Of a DNA stretch of 64,000 nucleotides, positions 1 through 12,639 are shown piece by piece. Source of the stretch: Amblyornis subalaris. Its lineage: Eukaryota; Chordata; Aves; Passeriformes; Ptilonorhynchidae. The notes under the pieces are model-generated. The model had not been told where the DNA came from and did not search any database. It saw nothing but the letters and a program-made list of their open reading frames with translations. The position numbers and the translations under genes were made by a program. Every line of letters starts with the position of its first letter. The first letter of the stretch is position 1. The DNA lies in NCBI GenBank assembly GCA_018881555.1, contig JACAXG010000075.1:1742830-1806829 (forward strand), written 5' to 3'.

Positions 1-1001
1 CACTGAAAAAAAATAATTATGGAGTTCTCCTCACAAATGTTAGTGGTCAGTGCCCTCTTTTGCTTGCAAAGCTTTGTTTTCAAGCAGCTACAATATTTAC
101 ATTTGCAGTGCAGCTCCTAAGTGTGTGCTGGAGCTTCATATTGCGTTCCCTTCCCAAAAACAAAAACCACCCTAGTGATTTATGAAACTGTGCTACCAGA
201 AGATAAATATTACTGACAGGATTCCACTCCAACTGGACAGGCAGAAGTTGAAATCTTTCCCTCCAAAAATACTTCCACAAGAAANAATTGTAAGTTTTTC
301 AATTTATTTTGATTATTTCTAGGCACAATATTTAAAATTAGTCTATAATAGAGGGGCAAGCCATTACAGTCTGAGCAACAGGAGGTTTTTTTGTAATGTA
401 TATTTCTTCCCAAACTCCAAGTCTGTCAGCTCTCACCCGTGGGAAGCCCATGGCACAGCGAGGTGCACCTCCGGCCCTCGGAGGAAACAGCCTGGATTCC
501 TTCCAAATTTCATGAACAAACTCATAATGCGATGAAGGAAGCTCATATGTTGAAGCAAACTCNTTAACCTGATTAATGGGATGTAAGTAAGTGGAGCTAA
601 TTAGACGTGCTGTTAGGGAATNGCCTGTAGGAAACCTGGGATCGGTGCTCCAGGCGCTTTGGATCCTGGTCCCTGGCCAAAGCAGTGNGGTTACCTCAGC
701 CTGAGCCTATCTTGGGTCTGGACACCCTTGAGCTTTGCAGGGGGATGTTTTTGAAATCTTTCTGTGAAACTTGNGAGTTGGAGAAGGGAAGTCACACCTT
801 TCCTGGCCTGCCGGGCTGAGGTGGGAAGCGGAGGAAGGAGAGCAAGCCTGTCCAAGAAGCATCCTTCCTGGGATTTTCCAAAGGAGAGAATATCCGTGTT
901 CTGTGTTCAAAGATCAGTAGCCACCTGGACATAGAGGTACCTGTACATTGAGTTTCAGGAATAGGATTAGCCCTTTATAGAGTCAGAGCTTCCCAGTGAT
1001 A

Positions 1002-1137
1002 CCTTCCCCTCCCTCTCTCCTTCCCTCTCTCCCTTCTTCCCTCCTTCCTTCCTTCCTTCCTTCCTTCCTTCCCTCCCTTCCTTCCTTCCTTCCTTCCTTC
1101 CTTCCTTCCTTCCTTCCTTCCTTCCTTCCTCTTCCTT
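1002..1137. repeat. (TTCC)n / (GGAA)n microsatellite
   Basis: A polypyrimidine tract on the plus strand becomes an almost uninterrupted TTCC array from about 1042 to 1130, with one CCCTCCC interruption near 1070. The minus strand reads (GGAA)n, the core of ETS-family binding sites. The array lies inside the BCAS3 intron. The tetranucleotide reading frame across this tract gives only Ser/Pro/Leu low-complexity peptide and is not coding. Confidence 0.95.
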
Positions 1138-2224
1138 TTAGTTTTTCCAAGTCAATTTTCCCCTTCTCTCTCCTCAGCTGGTTTTTATCCTAACTCAGTC
1201 ATGGGCTGTAGGAACACAGAGCAAATGATTTTCCCTCTGAAGAGCATTTCTGCCAGGAGATTTCTGCATAGGTTCAGTGCAAAACCAGCTTGGGCAGCAA
1301 ACCCACTGCTGGATCAAATAACATCGATGCTAAAAGCAGCCTTTGAACTTTCAGAATATTCATCCCAGGGTCAGAGATTAAATTACCCCCTCCAATAAGT
1401 CTTAAGAGCTCAGTGCAGCTCTTGCTACAAAAGGTTTGTTTGGATGAGCCTGCTTTGAAAGAAAGGAAAATTCAGGCTCTTTAGGAGCCACCATTTTTGA
1501 AGTGCTGGATAAGAGGAGCATTGGCCTTGCACACATTTTGGGATATGAAGCACTTCAGCAAGGCCTTCTTGCTCTCTTCTGTCCAAGGATGTCCCTGAGC
1601 AGCCCCATCCCACAGCCCTGGGCAGGCCCAACAAGGGCATTTTTAATTTCCCAGCAACTTCCCATGTCTCCAGATCCATCTTGCCACCAGCCCTGGGAGT
1701 TTTTACTGAAATTTCTTCCAGGTCATACATTATTTAAGGGGGAGGGGGTGTGACTGCTGATACCATGAATGTTTCTGGTGTGAATTTAGATTCATTGCTG
1801 TTTGTAGAAAAATTCTAAAGGGAGCACTGATGCCACAAGACAACTCTGACTTTCTGCCATTTGATAACAACTTGATCAACTGCATTTACTTANTCTCAAT
1901 TGTGGTGTGGGGAGATTCCTTTTCTTTTTCTTCTATTAAATCAAGGTATTTTTTTTAAGAAATATTTTATTTTTGATACAGACACAGCCGGTGAAGTAGC
2001 AGTAAAAAACATCACCACAAAGAGGCACATGGCTTTGAAATGTTTTGGTATGTAACATAACTGTATTGTTATCAGGTCTTAACTTTTGCACAAAGAGTAN
2101 TTTTCCTTGTTCTAAAAGCAAACCCTCTCTCAGCTTTCCAAGGGCTGCGTACCCAACGTGGCCGTAGGGGGACAAACCAAAAAATATCAAAGTGTCTCAA
2201 GTCATTTCACAAATAACATTGTTC

Positions 2225-2600
2225 TGTTTCTCTCCTTAAATGAACAAGAGTTTCTTTGATTTTTTTTTTTTTTTAAGTCAAATTTAGGATTCTGCTGTTC
2301 AGAGCAGAGAGGTCACAAGGCCCTAATGTATTTAGCATTGACTGCCCTCTCTTGTAGTGCGTCTATTAGTCAGTAATTTGATTTGTACCTATTCATTTGC
2401 AGTCCCTGCAGGAGCTCTGAGCTGGCCCCAAGTATAATTGGTGCTGTCTCTATTTTTACATCATTAGATTAGCCCCGACTCCTGGCCACTTGTTGTCTGC
2501 GCTTGTCTGTCCATTTATACAACCTAATGTAACACAAAATTCATTACTGATCACATTACTTTCAACTCTGAAGCCAGCTTTGTGATAAACATTTTGTTAA
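2225..2600. promoter_or_regulatory. AT-rich island, candidate conserved non-coding element
   Basis: An AT-rich block in the BCAS3 intron begins just before a poly-T run (about 2258-2273). It carries several homeodomain-type cores, including ATTAG and TAATTTGAT around 2365-2382 and ATTAGATTA near 2464. There is no simple repeat apart from the T run, no transposon signature and no open frame. Such islands in a T-box regulatory domain are often enhancers. That reading is inference from composition and location only. Confidence 0.3.
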
Positions 2601-5600
2601 CCCTTTCCTGCCAGCGCACAGACCTGGGGGATAAATGCACTTTCCCTTTGCAGAAAAATCAATATCATAATAAAACAAAGTGCAGTCACATTTCTGGATT
2701 TGTCATTCCTCCCGGAGAAAGANATGGGGAGGAACATATAGGAGATGACTAAATGGTGTCTGCATCCAGGCATCTCACTCTGCTCTATATGAAATGAGCT
2801 CAGCAGTGTCCTTTCTACTGGAATATAAAGAAGTGACACGAGATAGGGCCAGCACTCAATTTAAAACTTAATTTCTTACTCATTGTTCTGCAAGTGTTTT
2901 AGCTCTTCTGGTCAGGCTGTAATCAGGTTATGACATTATTGGAACTGGACATTTTTCTTCCAGTGCTTTGTCTCAAAGCAGTGAACGGAGACACAGTTCC
3001 CTTTTTCCTTACAGATTTGTTGCCGTGTTGAGTTTTTTGGTTTGCTTTGGGTTGTGGTTTTTCNTCCTGATGATTAAGCAAATTAACTGCAGCACTCCAG
3101 AATTTCACAGGAAAATTTAAAGCTCTATCCTGTCTAGCTTGGCTTTGCTCACATTTGATTGTCTGCTGAGTCCCTCCTAAAGCATTAAGCTGTTTGCATC
3201 CCTGAGGCTTCTGCTGTTGATTCCAGGGGGAACAAGAGGAGAGCCATGGTAGGTATTCCAGCCAGGGCTGAGCATCCTCCCAGCCCTGCTTGCAGCATCC
3301 TGCCCGTGAGGTGATGTTTGCTACCCAAAGGAATATGTTTTGGTGCACGCAAAAGCTGTTGGTTTTTAACAAGTTTTCTAAATTCATTTTCTGTTTGTAC
3401 AGCTTGGCTTGGAAATCTGTTATTTTGGGTTTTCTAAATATTTAGAAATATTTCTCAGTGTTTATTAAATCTTCCCTTTAAAAGTCCAAGGCCTGAAGCC
3501 TGCCCCACACCGNGCGGTCCCACGCTGGGAAGGGGGCAGGAGACAACAGGATTTTTCCATCTGTAATTTCTATAATTACCTTGTCATTCATTTTAGGAGT
3601 CTTTCTATGGTGTTTTTGTGTAGGATATGACTTATGGCAGGCATATCTCTCTCAGTAAGTATAAGAGCCCTCGTCTCCCAGCATTTGAACCAGGACTGGT
3701 ATTTTTACAGCTGTTTTGTGAGCCAAAACTCCTTGCAGCTGCTGAGGTGGTGGCAGAATAAAGACAAGACAGTTCCTGTCCCTCCTCCCAAGCCCAGCAG
3801 CCCCAAGGAGCCGTTGAGTATTTGCTGATTTTTGGGATGTGCAGCACAGCCCATCACAAAGCTCTCATAAACTATGCATTGCCCTCTCCAGGGGAGAGGG
3901 GAGAGGAGGCTGTGGAATNGAAACCCATTTGTGCAATAAATTGTTAAGCAGTCGAACTGTTAAATGAACACTTATTAGAGAGGTAGGATGAAGTATGAGT
4001 CACCAAACAGCAAAATACACATTAACACAGCAAACCCTCAGCAATAAATGGGAAGTCAAGAGCCAAAACAATGCAAATGTTCCAGCGTGAGCCAACCCTC
4101 TGGTCCTGCAGCTTCCAGTCCTCCCAGCCCCTCTTCCACCACAGGATCTGCTCCTGCTGCTTTGGCACAGCAGGCACAGGTCCTTTGGGAAGGTCCAAAG
4201 TGCCACAAGTGCCACCTCTGCCAGCTCCAGGTCCTTCTCCCGTGGGATGCCATGTCATTTCCTGTCGTTGTGTTGTATCCTGCAGCCATGGCTTCACCTC
4301 CCATCTCCCCTGTGCCTTTCTCTAACAGAACATCACACAAATAGTAACCTGATTNTTCCAGTAATTCTGCCTTGCTCTCCATGGTGGAGTCTGAGAATAT
4401 CAGGCCTTGCTGGACAGTGGTGGTGTTGGATGCTTGATGTTCATAGTGTGCCTTAGGGGATATGGTCAGGCAGAAAGAGAGGGAAAAAGAGAAACAAAGC
4501 CAAAGAGGACTTTGGCTGGGGGAGGATCTGGCTGATCAATGGAGAGGGAGACTCCTGGAGCACCCCCGTGGGACCAGCTCCAGTGGCTGCCCCCAGAGGT
4601 GGAAGGGTTGTGGCCAGGTCCCTGCCAATGCTGGGAACACTTAGTCCTCCTTGAAGTATATATCCTAATTTGTGGTATGAAAAGATTAGCTTTCCTTCCA
4701 TTCCTAGCCTGCTGTCTCCCCACCATGGATAATATATAAAACAGTAGACTTTTATTCATTAACATTTATGGGAAAATGTTAATATTAAACTGTAAGTGAA
4801 AAGCCCCATCTTATTGAATTCTTCTGCTGTGTTATTGGGAGCCTAATTTCATTTTGCATTTAAATAAAAACCAGATGACGTTCAGGACAGTCAGGCAAGC
4901 ATTCTGTAAGTGAGAATTTATCTTGCGATCTGGGTAAACAATGTCTCATCATTTAACAGTTATTATAAATAATGGGGTTTTAAGCACTTTGCTGGGAGTT
5001 CATATTGGCTCCACACGGGTTGCACTAAGGGAGAGAGAATTTCAGTGACATCTTCCAGGCATCCGGTGAGGAGGAATCATATCCTGAGCTCCCTTGTCAA
5101 GCTGCAGCAGTTTTCATCCTCCTCTGGTTATTATTGCTCAATGTTGTGTGCATGATGCACTGGCCAAAAAAGGGAAGAAAAATGACAAATTGGTTGGAAG
5201 CGTTTTGAAAATGAAGAAACCATGTATGCAGCTCCTCCTCAAAAGGGGAAAGCATTCAGCCCCCTGCAGAGGATCGTGCAGGTACTTGAGCCTCCAAAAG
5301 GGAGATTCTTTTTGTAAAAGTGGGGCTGTATAAAAGTTGTGCATTCGCAGAGAATGAAAAAGATGTTGAGGCAAAACATAAAGACAAAAAAATCATAAAA
5401 TGGCCAGTTTTTTCTATGTTTCTGCTGGTGCCTTCTGGAATGGCATCACTGGTGGTGTCAAGATCCCAAATTTGGAAGTTTCTGGTGCTGGTCCTTGTCA
5501 CCTCCCTGTGACACAGCTGTGCCAGGACATGAACTGTTTACTGCCTCTTTCTGTCTGAGCCATTTTATCCCATTTTCCAAAAAGATCCCCACAGCTAAAA

Positions 5601-8600
5601 CACCATCTTCTTTTATTTATTTATTTCTGATATTTATTTGTTATTCCCTTGGTCAGTGACTTTTTCGGTAACTGCTCAACACATGAACTCTGTGTTTACA
5701 CCAAAACTTGATGGTGTTGTGAAAGACAAAGGGTCAGTATCACTCCTCTGACTCTTTCCAAAGATGTTTTTCTGGGAAGGCTGCAGGCAGGAGAGTGCTG
5801 GCAGGGTCAGCAGCCAGGACCTGGCCCATTGCCTCCACTCCAGCTTGGTGACATAACATGGGATCAAGGAGCCAGAGTGGCTGGGGATGGAGAGCCCTGG
5901 TTGGGGTGAGTGGATGGAAGTGGTGGCAGTTCCCTAACCAGATTCCAGTGCCATGTGCTGTGGAGGATGCTTGGACGTGTTGCTGTGTTGGTCTTTTCCT
6001 AAGGCAGGGCACAGCATTCCCATGGATGGCATCTCCCATCTGTTCCCACATGCCACAGCTATTCCCATTGGGTGCTCCATCACTGAGGCCACGTTGTCAG
6101 GTGGAAATGACATTGGGAAGCATAAATCAAGAGACAAATTCCTTGCAGCCTCCCTCCCTCATCTGCAGCCATGGAGGCAGCAGTGGGAGGTGAATTGCAC
6201 AGGGACAGATCCCTAAGCTGAAGTCTGGGGGTGCTTTTTTGTCTCCACTCAGGGCTGCTTTTATCCACACATTTAAAAAAATAGTATTTTGATTATGTCA
6301 TGCCAGGATTGTGTTCTCCTTGGTTTGTCTTTCGGAAATGTGGCAGGTCACCCTTCAAAATACAAGCAAAAAGTCTGCAGAAGAGCACAACACGAGGAGT
6401 TCTGTGAACTTCCCTGCCAGATGCCCAAATACAGGGCAGAATCTGCCCAGCCTGAGATGATTTAAATTGCCTTTTCTGGGGGATGTGACCAGAGGAATGC
6501 CTTGGTTTGCCATTAGGTCTTTTAGATTTCACACAGGGTTACCTTCCACCAGCTCCTCCTGCAGCTGCAGCTCATCTGCACGTTTGTAAGATTGTAACTA
6601 CAAAGATGAAGTATAATAGAATCAATGCTTGGAACAATTTTTAAAATATGACTTTTAAAAAGCAAAAAACCTTGAACTTACTATTTCCAGCTGCCTTTTG
6701 GTTTCAGGAGCACAAATGTGAACTGCTGTGTTCAACAGCTCCATTAACAAAGGGCCGAATTAAGCTTTGAATGTCATTTTTATCAAGGCTCCTTCATATT
6801 TATGTCTAACAGCAGAATTTGGAGCTATATAAATGAGAGAGTGTATTAAGAGCCTCAAGCAATCCTGCAGGAGAGCGAGCCCACGAGATTGGGCTGTTGT
6901 TTTTCCAGGCTGGGTTAATACTCNGTCAAGGTAGAGCTGTGATTTTAAGGGAATGACTGCGAGCTCTGAGTGCTCTGTAGAATTAGGGCTGTGTTTACAA
7001 AACTGGTCTGCTTGGAGCAGCCATGTCCACATAATCTTTAAAATAATTGACTAAATAGACTAAATAAGTTGCTTTCGGAACTAGGATTAAACTGCTGCCA
7101 GGNAAAAGAGAGGAGGAGCCTCTGGTCCTGATCTCCACCTGAGCTCTCCCGACTGGAGAGCCTTGAAGTGTTTAGATGAGCAGCCAGGGCTGAGGCTGTG
7201 GTGACATCATTTCGTGAGCTTCAACAAAACCCTTCTGATTTGGACCAGCTGAGCATCTGCTCCCCCCCAAATTTTTAACTTTTCCTTTGAATCAAACCCA
7301 AATTCCAGTCTGGTCTAGCTTCCTCCTCAGCATCAATCTGCACCGAGGGAGCAGCCCAGAGCCTCTCACTGGCCCGAAAGGCCACTTTGTGTCAGAAGTA
7401 CTAGAAGTTGTGCCAGAATTACTTTGCTTTGTAATATTATACTTTTAAAATGAGCTCGGCAATGTGTTTGTGTCAGGAGCGCAGAGAGCACGTGTGTGAG
7501 ATGCACAGAGGCACTCTGAGCACTGGAGCCCACCTCAGGGCTTGCCTTGTTTACCTACCTGAGGGGTGTTCAGGAGGCTCAACACTGAGGTGGCATTACA
7601 GAGAGGAAAGAATTAGGCCTTGGATGTGAAAGAAACTGAAATTTGGAGGGTCAGGTGTGAAACCCCCTGTGCAGAGTGTCAGCAGTCGCTGCCCAGACCC
7701 TGAGGTCATCACCAGGATCGTGGGTTTGACCTTCAGGCAGCTCTTCCTTACCCAGCTTTTTTGCTGGGATTGTTTGGCTGAGCCCAAGGAGGAGGAGGGA
7801 CCTCCAGCACTCCCTGAGGGCTCCTGGCCATCCCGGTCCTGCACGGGGGCTTTGCTGCAGCCTCCTCTGGGACAGGACCCCCAGTCCTGAGTGGCTTCAG
7901 CTCTGGAAGGAAGTGGGATGCTCAGATCCATCCGTGGGGTCCACACCTGCTCTGGATAGAAGGTGTTCCAGGAATAGAAGCATTGCCTCCAAAATTTCTG
8001 AGCCAGATCCGAGAGTTCAGCGGGTGCAGGACATGGTAGGTGTCATAAACATGCATTTTACTTTGAATTTGTAATTTCCTTTGTGGAATGGAGGCTGACA
8101 GAGGGGTCAGTGTTGAGCAATCCGAGGCACTCCCATAACCCTGGGAATGAGAGACCAAACCCAGGAATTTTAATACAGTGTTTTCTCTGCAAATGCTTTT
8201 GGTCTGATATACACAGATGTGCTGCTTGCGTAACTGAAGATGCAAGATAGTTCTGCCTAAAGGCAATAAAAAACTTGTCTGCACGCTGGCTGGCACAGGA
8301 AAGNGTGTATTCCATATAGGATATCTTACAGGAATTTGTAGCAGCAACACAGTGAAACTTTCAGGATGGGGTAAGAGAGAATTCCTTCAAACCCAAGCAA
8401 CCCTAGCTGCATATGCATTCAAAAACCTCCTCTGTAAATCTTGCACAAGGAGTCAGAGGCTTGTATGATGTGCTGGGCTACGGAAATGATTTTCTATTTG
8501 ACTGTCATAGCTTTTGAAATTTCACATGCTGGCTAAAATCGGCAACTCATCCTTCTGAAGAGCCATTTATGTGGGAAAACATCCTAAACCTCTTTACAAA

Positions 8601-10324
8601 AATATCCAGCTCTAGGAAACTTGAGATTATTTTTTAAAAGCACTGGAGTCATTGTGAAAGTGCCTATCGTGAAGAATATTCTCCCTCTAAATACCAATCC
8701 TTTATCTGGTGCACTTTTAACCTTCCATAAAATGCTCAGAGTCAAGTCTGGCGAGATGCCAGAGTCGTGGGTCTCCTACTCCATGGGGTCGAGTCTCATG
8801 GAGCTTTCTGGGTTCTCTTTTTAAAGGAGTAAACAAGGTGTTTAGAAGTTCATGCAGGCAAATGTTTTGTCTGTATCTCACCCATCTCTTTGTGCCTGAA
8901 GCAGAGCCAGACATTTCTGCAGGTTCAGGTGTCCTCTCTGTTTTGTAAGTGTTAAGTTGTTTGGCATCTCCGCAGTGAAATCAGGCACTAGAAATGAGAT
9001 TTGGGGTCTCAGAGGGACTGAGATGTTCAGAAGGCTCAGCCTTTGTTCCCCTGGTTCTCTCCTGCCTCCTGTACCTCCTCATCTCCTTGCTGGATCCTGC
9101 CACCTTCATTCCAGGATGCCAGGTTTCATCTCCAAGTGCATGGCATGAACCAACTCTGTGTGGATTCAGCATTAGTTATTATAAGGTAGTTTGACAGTAA
9201 CTAATATTTTACATAGGCCACTGAATCCTGATTTCACAGAAGTTGTTCAGGCAGTGTTTTCCAGTCCTCTTTACTTGCAAATTTAATAGAGGTGCTTTTG
9301 TGACATCTCAGCATCTTTCAGGCTGTGACAGGATGAGACAGTTTTAATACANGAATTGATTTTTAATGTTCAACTGCTATAGTTTTAAATTTTTTTACCT
9401 TCCTCTTTTCAGTGGAGTTTAAAATCTCTTTTCTGAAACTGCTGAGTTTATAAAAAAGGAAAAACAAACATTTCTGAGGAGCAGGTCTGTCACAGCCACC
9501 CAAAGCATGGCAGGAGGTTGGTCCCACTGTGCTGGGTGTCTGTGCAGGCAAACAGACGCCAGGCTTGGGGCAGAGAGCAGCTTTGATGGACTTTTAAACA
9601 TCATCATAACAATATGAATTTGTAATCATAGCAATATATAAAACTGGGAAGTGACTTTTTGCCTGTGCTCTCTTCGGAAAGGAGCAACACACAAATACAC
9701 TTGCCCAGAAATTTCAGCCATCTCAAATGAAAAGCAGCTTGGAAAATTAAGATTTTTAATGAGGACTCGGTGCTGTCATTTCGCTGCAGTTTCATAGTAA
9801 CGATTTTTATTTATCCAAATACCCAAAAGCACAGGTTCCCCCGGGGGTGCAGTGCCCCCCTCTGCCCTCCCCAGCAGCAAGTCCCCGGAGCTGCCGGCNG
9901 GGCTGGAGCCAACTCCGCAGGTCCTCGCTCCGAGCAGCCGCCAAGGGTGCTGGGGATGGATTATAATTAGAGCTCCCTCGTTAGCATAATTGCATTTCAT
10001 AAAAAGAAAAAGGGAATACTCAAGAAAAACCTCCCAACTGCAGTAGCAGCAACGTAATTCCCAAGCATCCCGATATTTCTGCATCCCGGTGCGGTTTCCA
10101 ACCTCGCATCAGCTTTTGAGCTCTTCTCCACCTTGAGTGTCCCAGGCAGCAGCACTGGCTGCCCTGGGCACCACTGACGATGCTGGGAGTGAATGTTCCT
10201 GCAGAAACAGTGCCAAAAGCATCCAGCAGAGTTTGGGATGTTGTCTAAATCCTGGAAGATGGAGCGTTCTGTTTACAAGTGCCTGTCGGTGTGAGCTCCT
10301 CGGGGGAGCACCTCCCGCTCCCTT

Positions 10325-10640
10325 CAGCAGCAATCAGTGAAATTAAAATGTTTAACTCACCCATTCACTGGGGAGCGTTGTGTAAATTACAAACAGTTTA
10401 AGAGATCCTCAAGACTTGCATTGTGTTAATACAAATTGCCTTTTAGCGTTCCCTTTATATAGGGCCCTTTTGAGTGAGAATCCAGATGGCAGAAGCTACA
10501 TAATTATTATTCATTACAGTTAATAAGTAACACTCGGAANCCCCAGTCAGTTCTGCAAGTCCCCCGTGATGGGCATTGTGTAAATGTAAGGGTGAAAAAA
10601 TAGTCCTTGCCACAGAATATGTCAGGATTTCAGTNAAAGA
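10325..10640. promoter_or_regulatory. AT-rich island, candidate conserved non-coding element
   Basis: A unique AT-rich block in the BCAS3 intron with several homeodomain cores, densest at about 10498-10535 where TAATTATTATT, CATTAC and TTAATAAG follow each other. A TATA-like string inside a GGG/CCC-flanked context occurs near 10450-10465. No repeat family or coding potential is visible. A regulatory role is inferred from composition and genomic context only. Confidence 0.3.
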
Positions 10641-10969
10641 CAAGGAGGTATGAAGGGCCCTCATGTGTGCCTGCCCCCGATCATGGACCAGGCTGTCATT
10701 CCCAGAGCTCTGTCTGCAGGGAGTCTCCTCACTTCTCCTCCAAAAGAAAAGGGAATTTTCTTTGATTTTAAAATGAGGCTTGAATTTTTGTCTTTTAGCT
10801 GTTTACTCAAAAGCCCCTGTGGACAGGGAGAGGTGGCTTTAGTGAGCAGCACCTTGTTTCTCTCCCCCCCATCCCTGGAAAATGCCTGTCTCACATTCTC
10901 ATTGCAGGAAGGGGCCAAGTACATTCCGGCGTTCATGGCCCCCTCGGCGCACGGCAGAGCCTGAAAAGT

Positions 10970-11110
10970 TCCCCAAAATAATTGCTGTGAATGACAGAAA
11001 TGAAATCGAGGAGATTCGAGCTCTGCTGGCCATTACCCCACTTCCTGCATTCCTACTTGTTAATTGTCTAATTCCTAACGAGTCTTCAGGCGTCTGATGG
11101 ACTTTCTGAT
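10970..11110. promoter_or_regulatory. Candidate conserved non-coding element
   Basis: A unique block with mixed composition and motifs such as TTAATTGTCTAATT near 11058-11072, which contains two homeodomain-type cores in tandem. It is too short and stop-rich to be a convincing exon. Included as a weak candidate regulatory island within the BCAS3 intron. Confidence 0.2.
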
Positions 11111-11589
11111 GCNTGCTCACTCCGACGCTTCCTTCCCTCCCCTCCCTGGCCTCATCCCTCGCCAGAGACCTTGTTCNTTTAAAAATGCCATCCTTAAAAA
11201 TCAGAAATACTCAGCCCAGCAAAAGGAAAAGGGAACTTGACATTAGTTGAGCTTGAAAGGCTTGGTGCTGTGAAAAGTGACTGACGTGTGAAAAGAGGCT
11301 ACAATTAGTTCTTTCCCCGAGCACTCTCCCATTCAGTCCAGGGTCACTCCTTCAGCGAGCTGCGGCTTTGAGGGTAATGTGTTGTGACAGTTTGAGATGA
11401 TGAAGAATAATTCTTGTATTCAGAGTTGCTGCNGCTTCCCCGCTGCCCTGACACATCAGGCTGCTGTCATTGTATCAGTTATCCCCGCCACGGCTCCGCC
11501 GGAGCCTCGGCAGCCCCTCCGTAGGTAAGAGGAAAGGGTCAGCTCTTCCAGCAAATGATTTGGGGAGGATATTTTGAAACTGTGCTCAA

Positions 11590-11815
11590 GAGGGGAAAGC
11601 AAACGGAGAGAAAGGAAAAACCATTAGAAGAAATAATGCACTGGAGAGGAGATTTTTGAGTAGACATAAAGGAGATACCAGGGCTTCGAGTGGACCACTA
11701 CAGGAGAGCACGGCTAAGAAAGGCAGCATAATTTATGAGTGTTCCGGGCAAAAGAGGGCTATATAGATTTTCTTCAGGCATTGAATTAATGCGCCCTATA
11801 AAATGGTTTCACATT
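11590..11815. promoter_or_regulatory. Candidate conserved non-coding element
   Basis: Unique AT-leaning sequence between GC-rich stretches, with GCATAATTTATGAG near 11727-11740, a TATA-like GCTATATAGAT near 11758-11768, and TTGAATTAATGCGCC near 11782. No repeat or exon is recognisable. A weak candidate enhancer in the BCAS3 intron, called from composition alone. Confidence 0.2.
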
Positions 11816-12639
11816 TAGGCTTGGCAGGGCTTTGTACCTTTCTGGATTTGATGAGGTCCTTTGACAGTTCCTGGAGCTTTCTGGAATGGAGGGCGCAGCC
11901 ACCTCGCTGGACTCCAGACAGCACCGCTCCCCCAGACCTGCAGCCCCCGGGCTGTCCCCAGAGCAGCTCCTCCTCCTCTTCCTCCTCCTCCCCTCCACCT
12001 TGGCAGCCAGCTCAGGGAGAGCAGTGTGGCACAGGCAGAGGAACGAGGGACAGGACAGCCTGGCCGCAGCGTGGCGGTCGGGAATATCAGCAGAAAGAAA
12101 TGTTTCCTGGGAGGTTTCATTTTCAATTTCTCGTGGAACGGCGTCCATGCCGCAGGAGGGCTGTGCCGGGCCAGGGGCAGCCCGCTGGAAGCGATGCCAA
12201 GCAGGGAGCAGCCAACATCTGCTTGCAGCTCCTTCGATGCCCCATTGCTGTCCCAGTGTTCCCACAGCCCCAGAGCTGTGCTGGGTGCTGCAGGGCCCTG
12301 AAAGGGGACAGCTGCCCTGGGGTGGGCCAGGGACTCCAGGTGGTCACTCGCCATCCCACCTTCCGTCCCCACACCAGCAGCCACGAGGATTTTTGCTGCT
12401 GCTGCCTCCATCACGGTGGAAATGGTGTCTGCCCTGAAAATCCCGTTACTCTGGGACCCAGGGTGATGCCAGCGGTGCCCATTACTGTTACTGTCAAAAG
12501 CNCAGGCAGGGCTGTTCCCAGCTCCCCTGAAGTGACTTTCTCCTCATGGCTTCAGCAGATGTTCCAGCTCCTTCGTCTTTTTTTCCCTTTTTTTTTTTTT
12601 TTTAGGGCAGTCAGGACTTTGTGAGTCGTTTCCTCCGGG

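Noticed and set aside
792..799. T-box half-sites (TCACACCT here, AGGTGTGA at 7653-7660 and 27038-27045) as evidence of TBX2 autoregulation
   Set aside because: An 8-mer is expected about twice by chance on both strands of 64 kb. Three occurrences are not informative.
10448..10465. CArG-like CCTTTATATAGG near the AT-rich island
   Set aside because: Eight A/T bases between CC and GG instead of six, so not a canonical SRF site.
11803..12624. 273-codon open frame in the BCAS3 intron
   Set aside because: No recognisable domain, low-complexity Ser/Pro and Phe runs, several overlapping frames of similar length on both strands.
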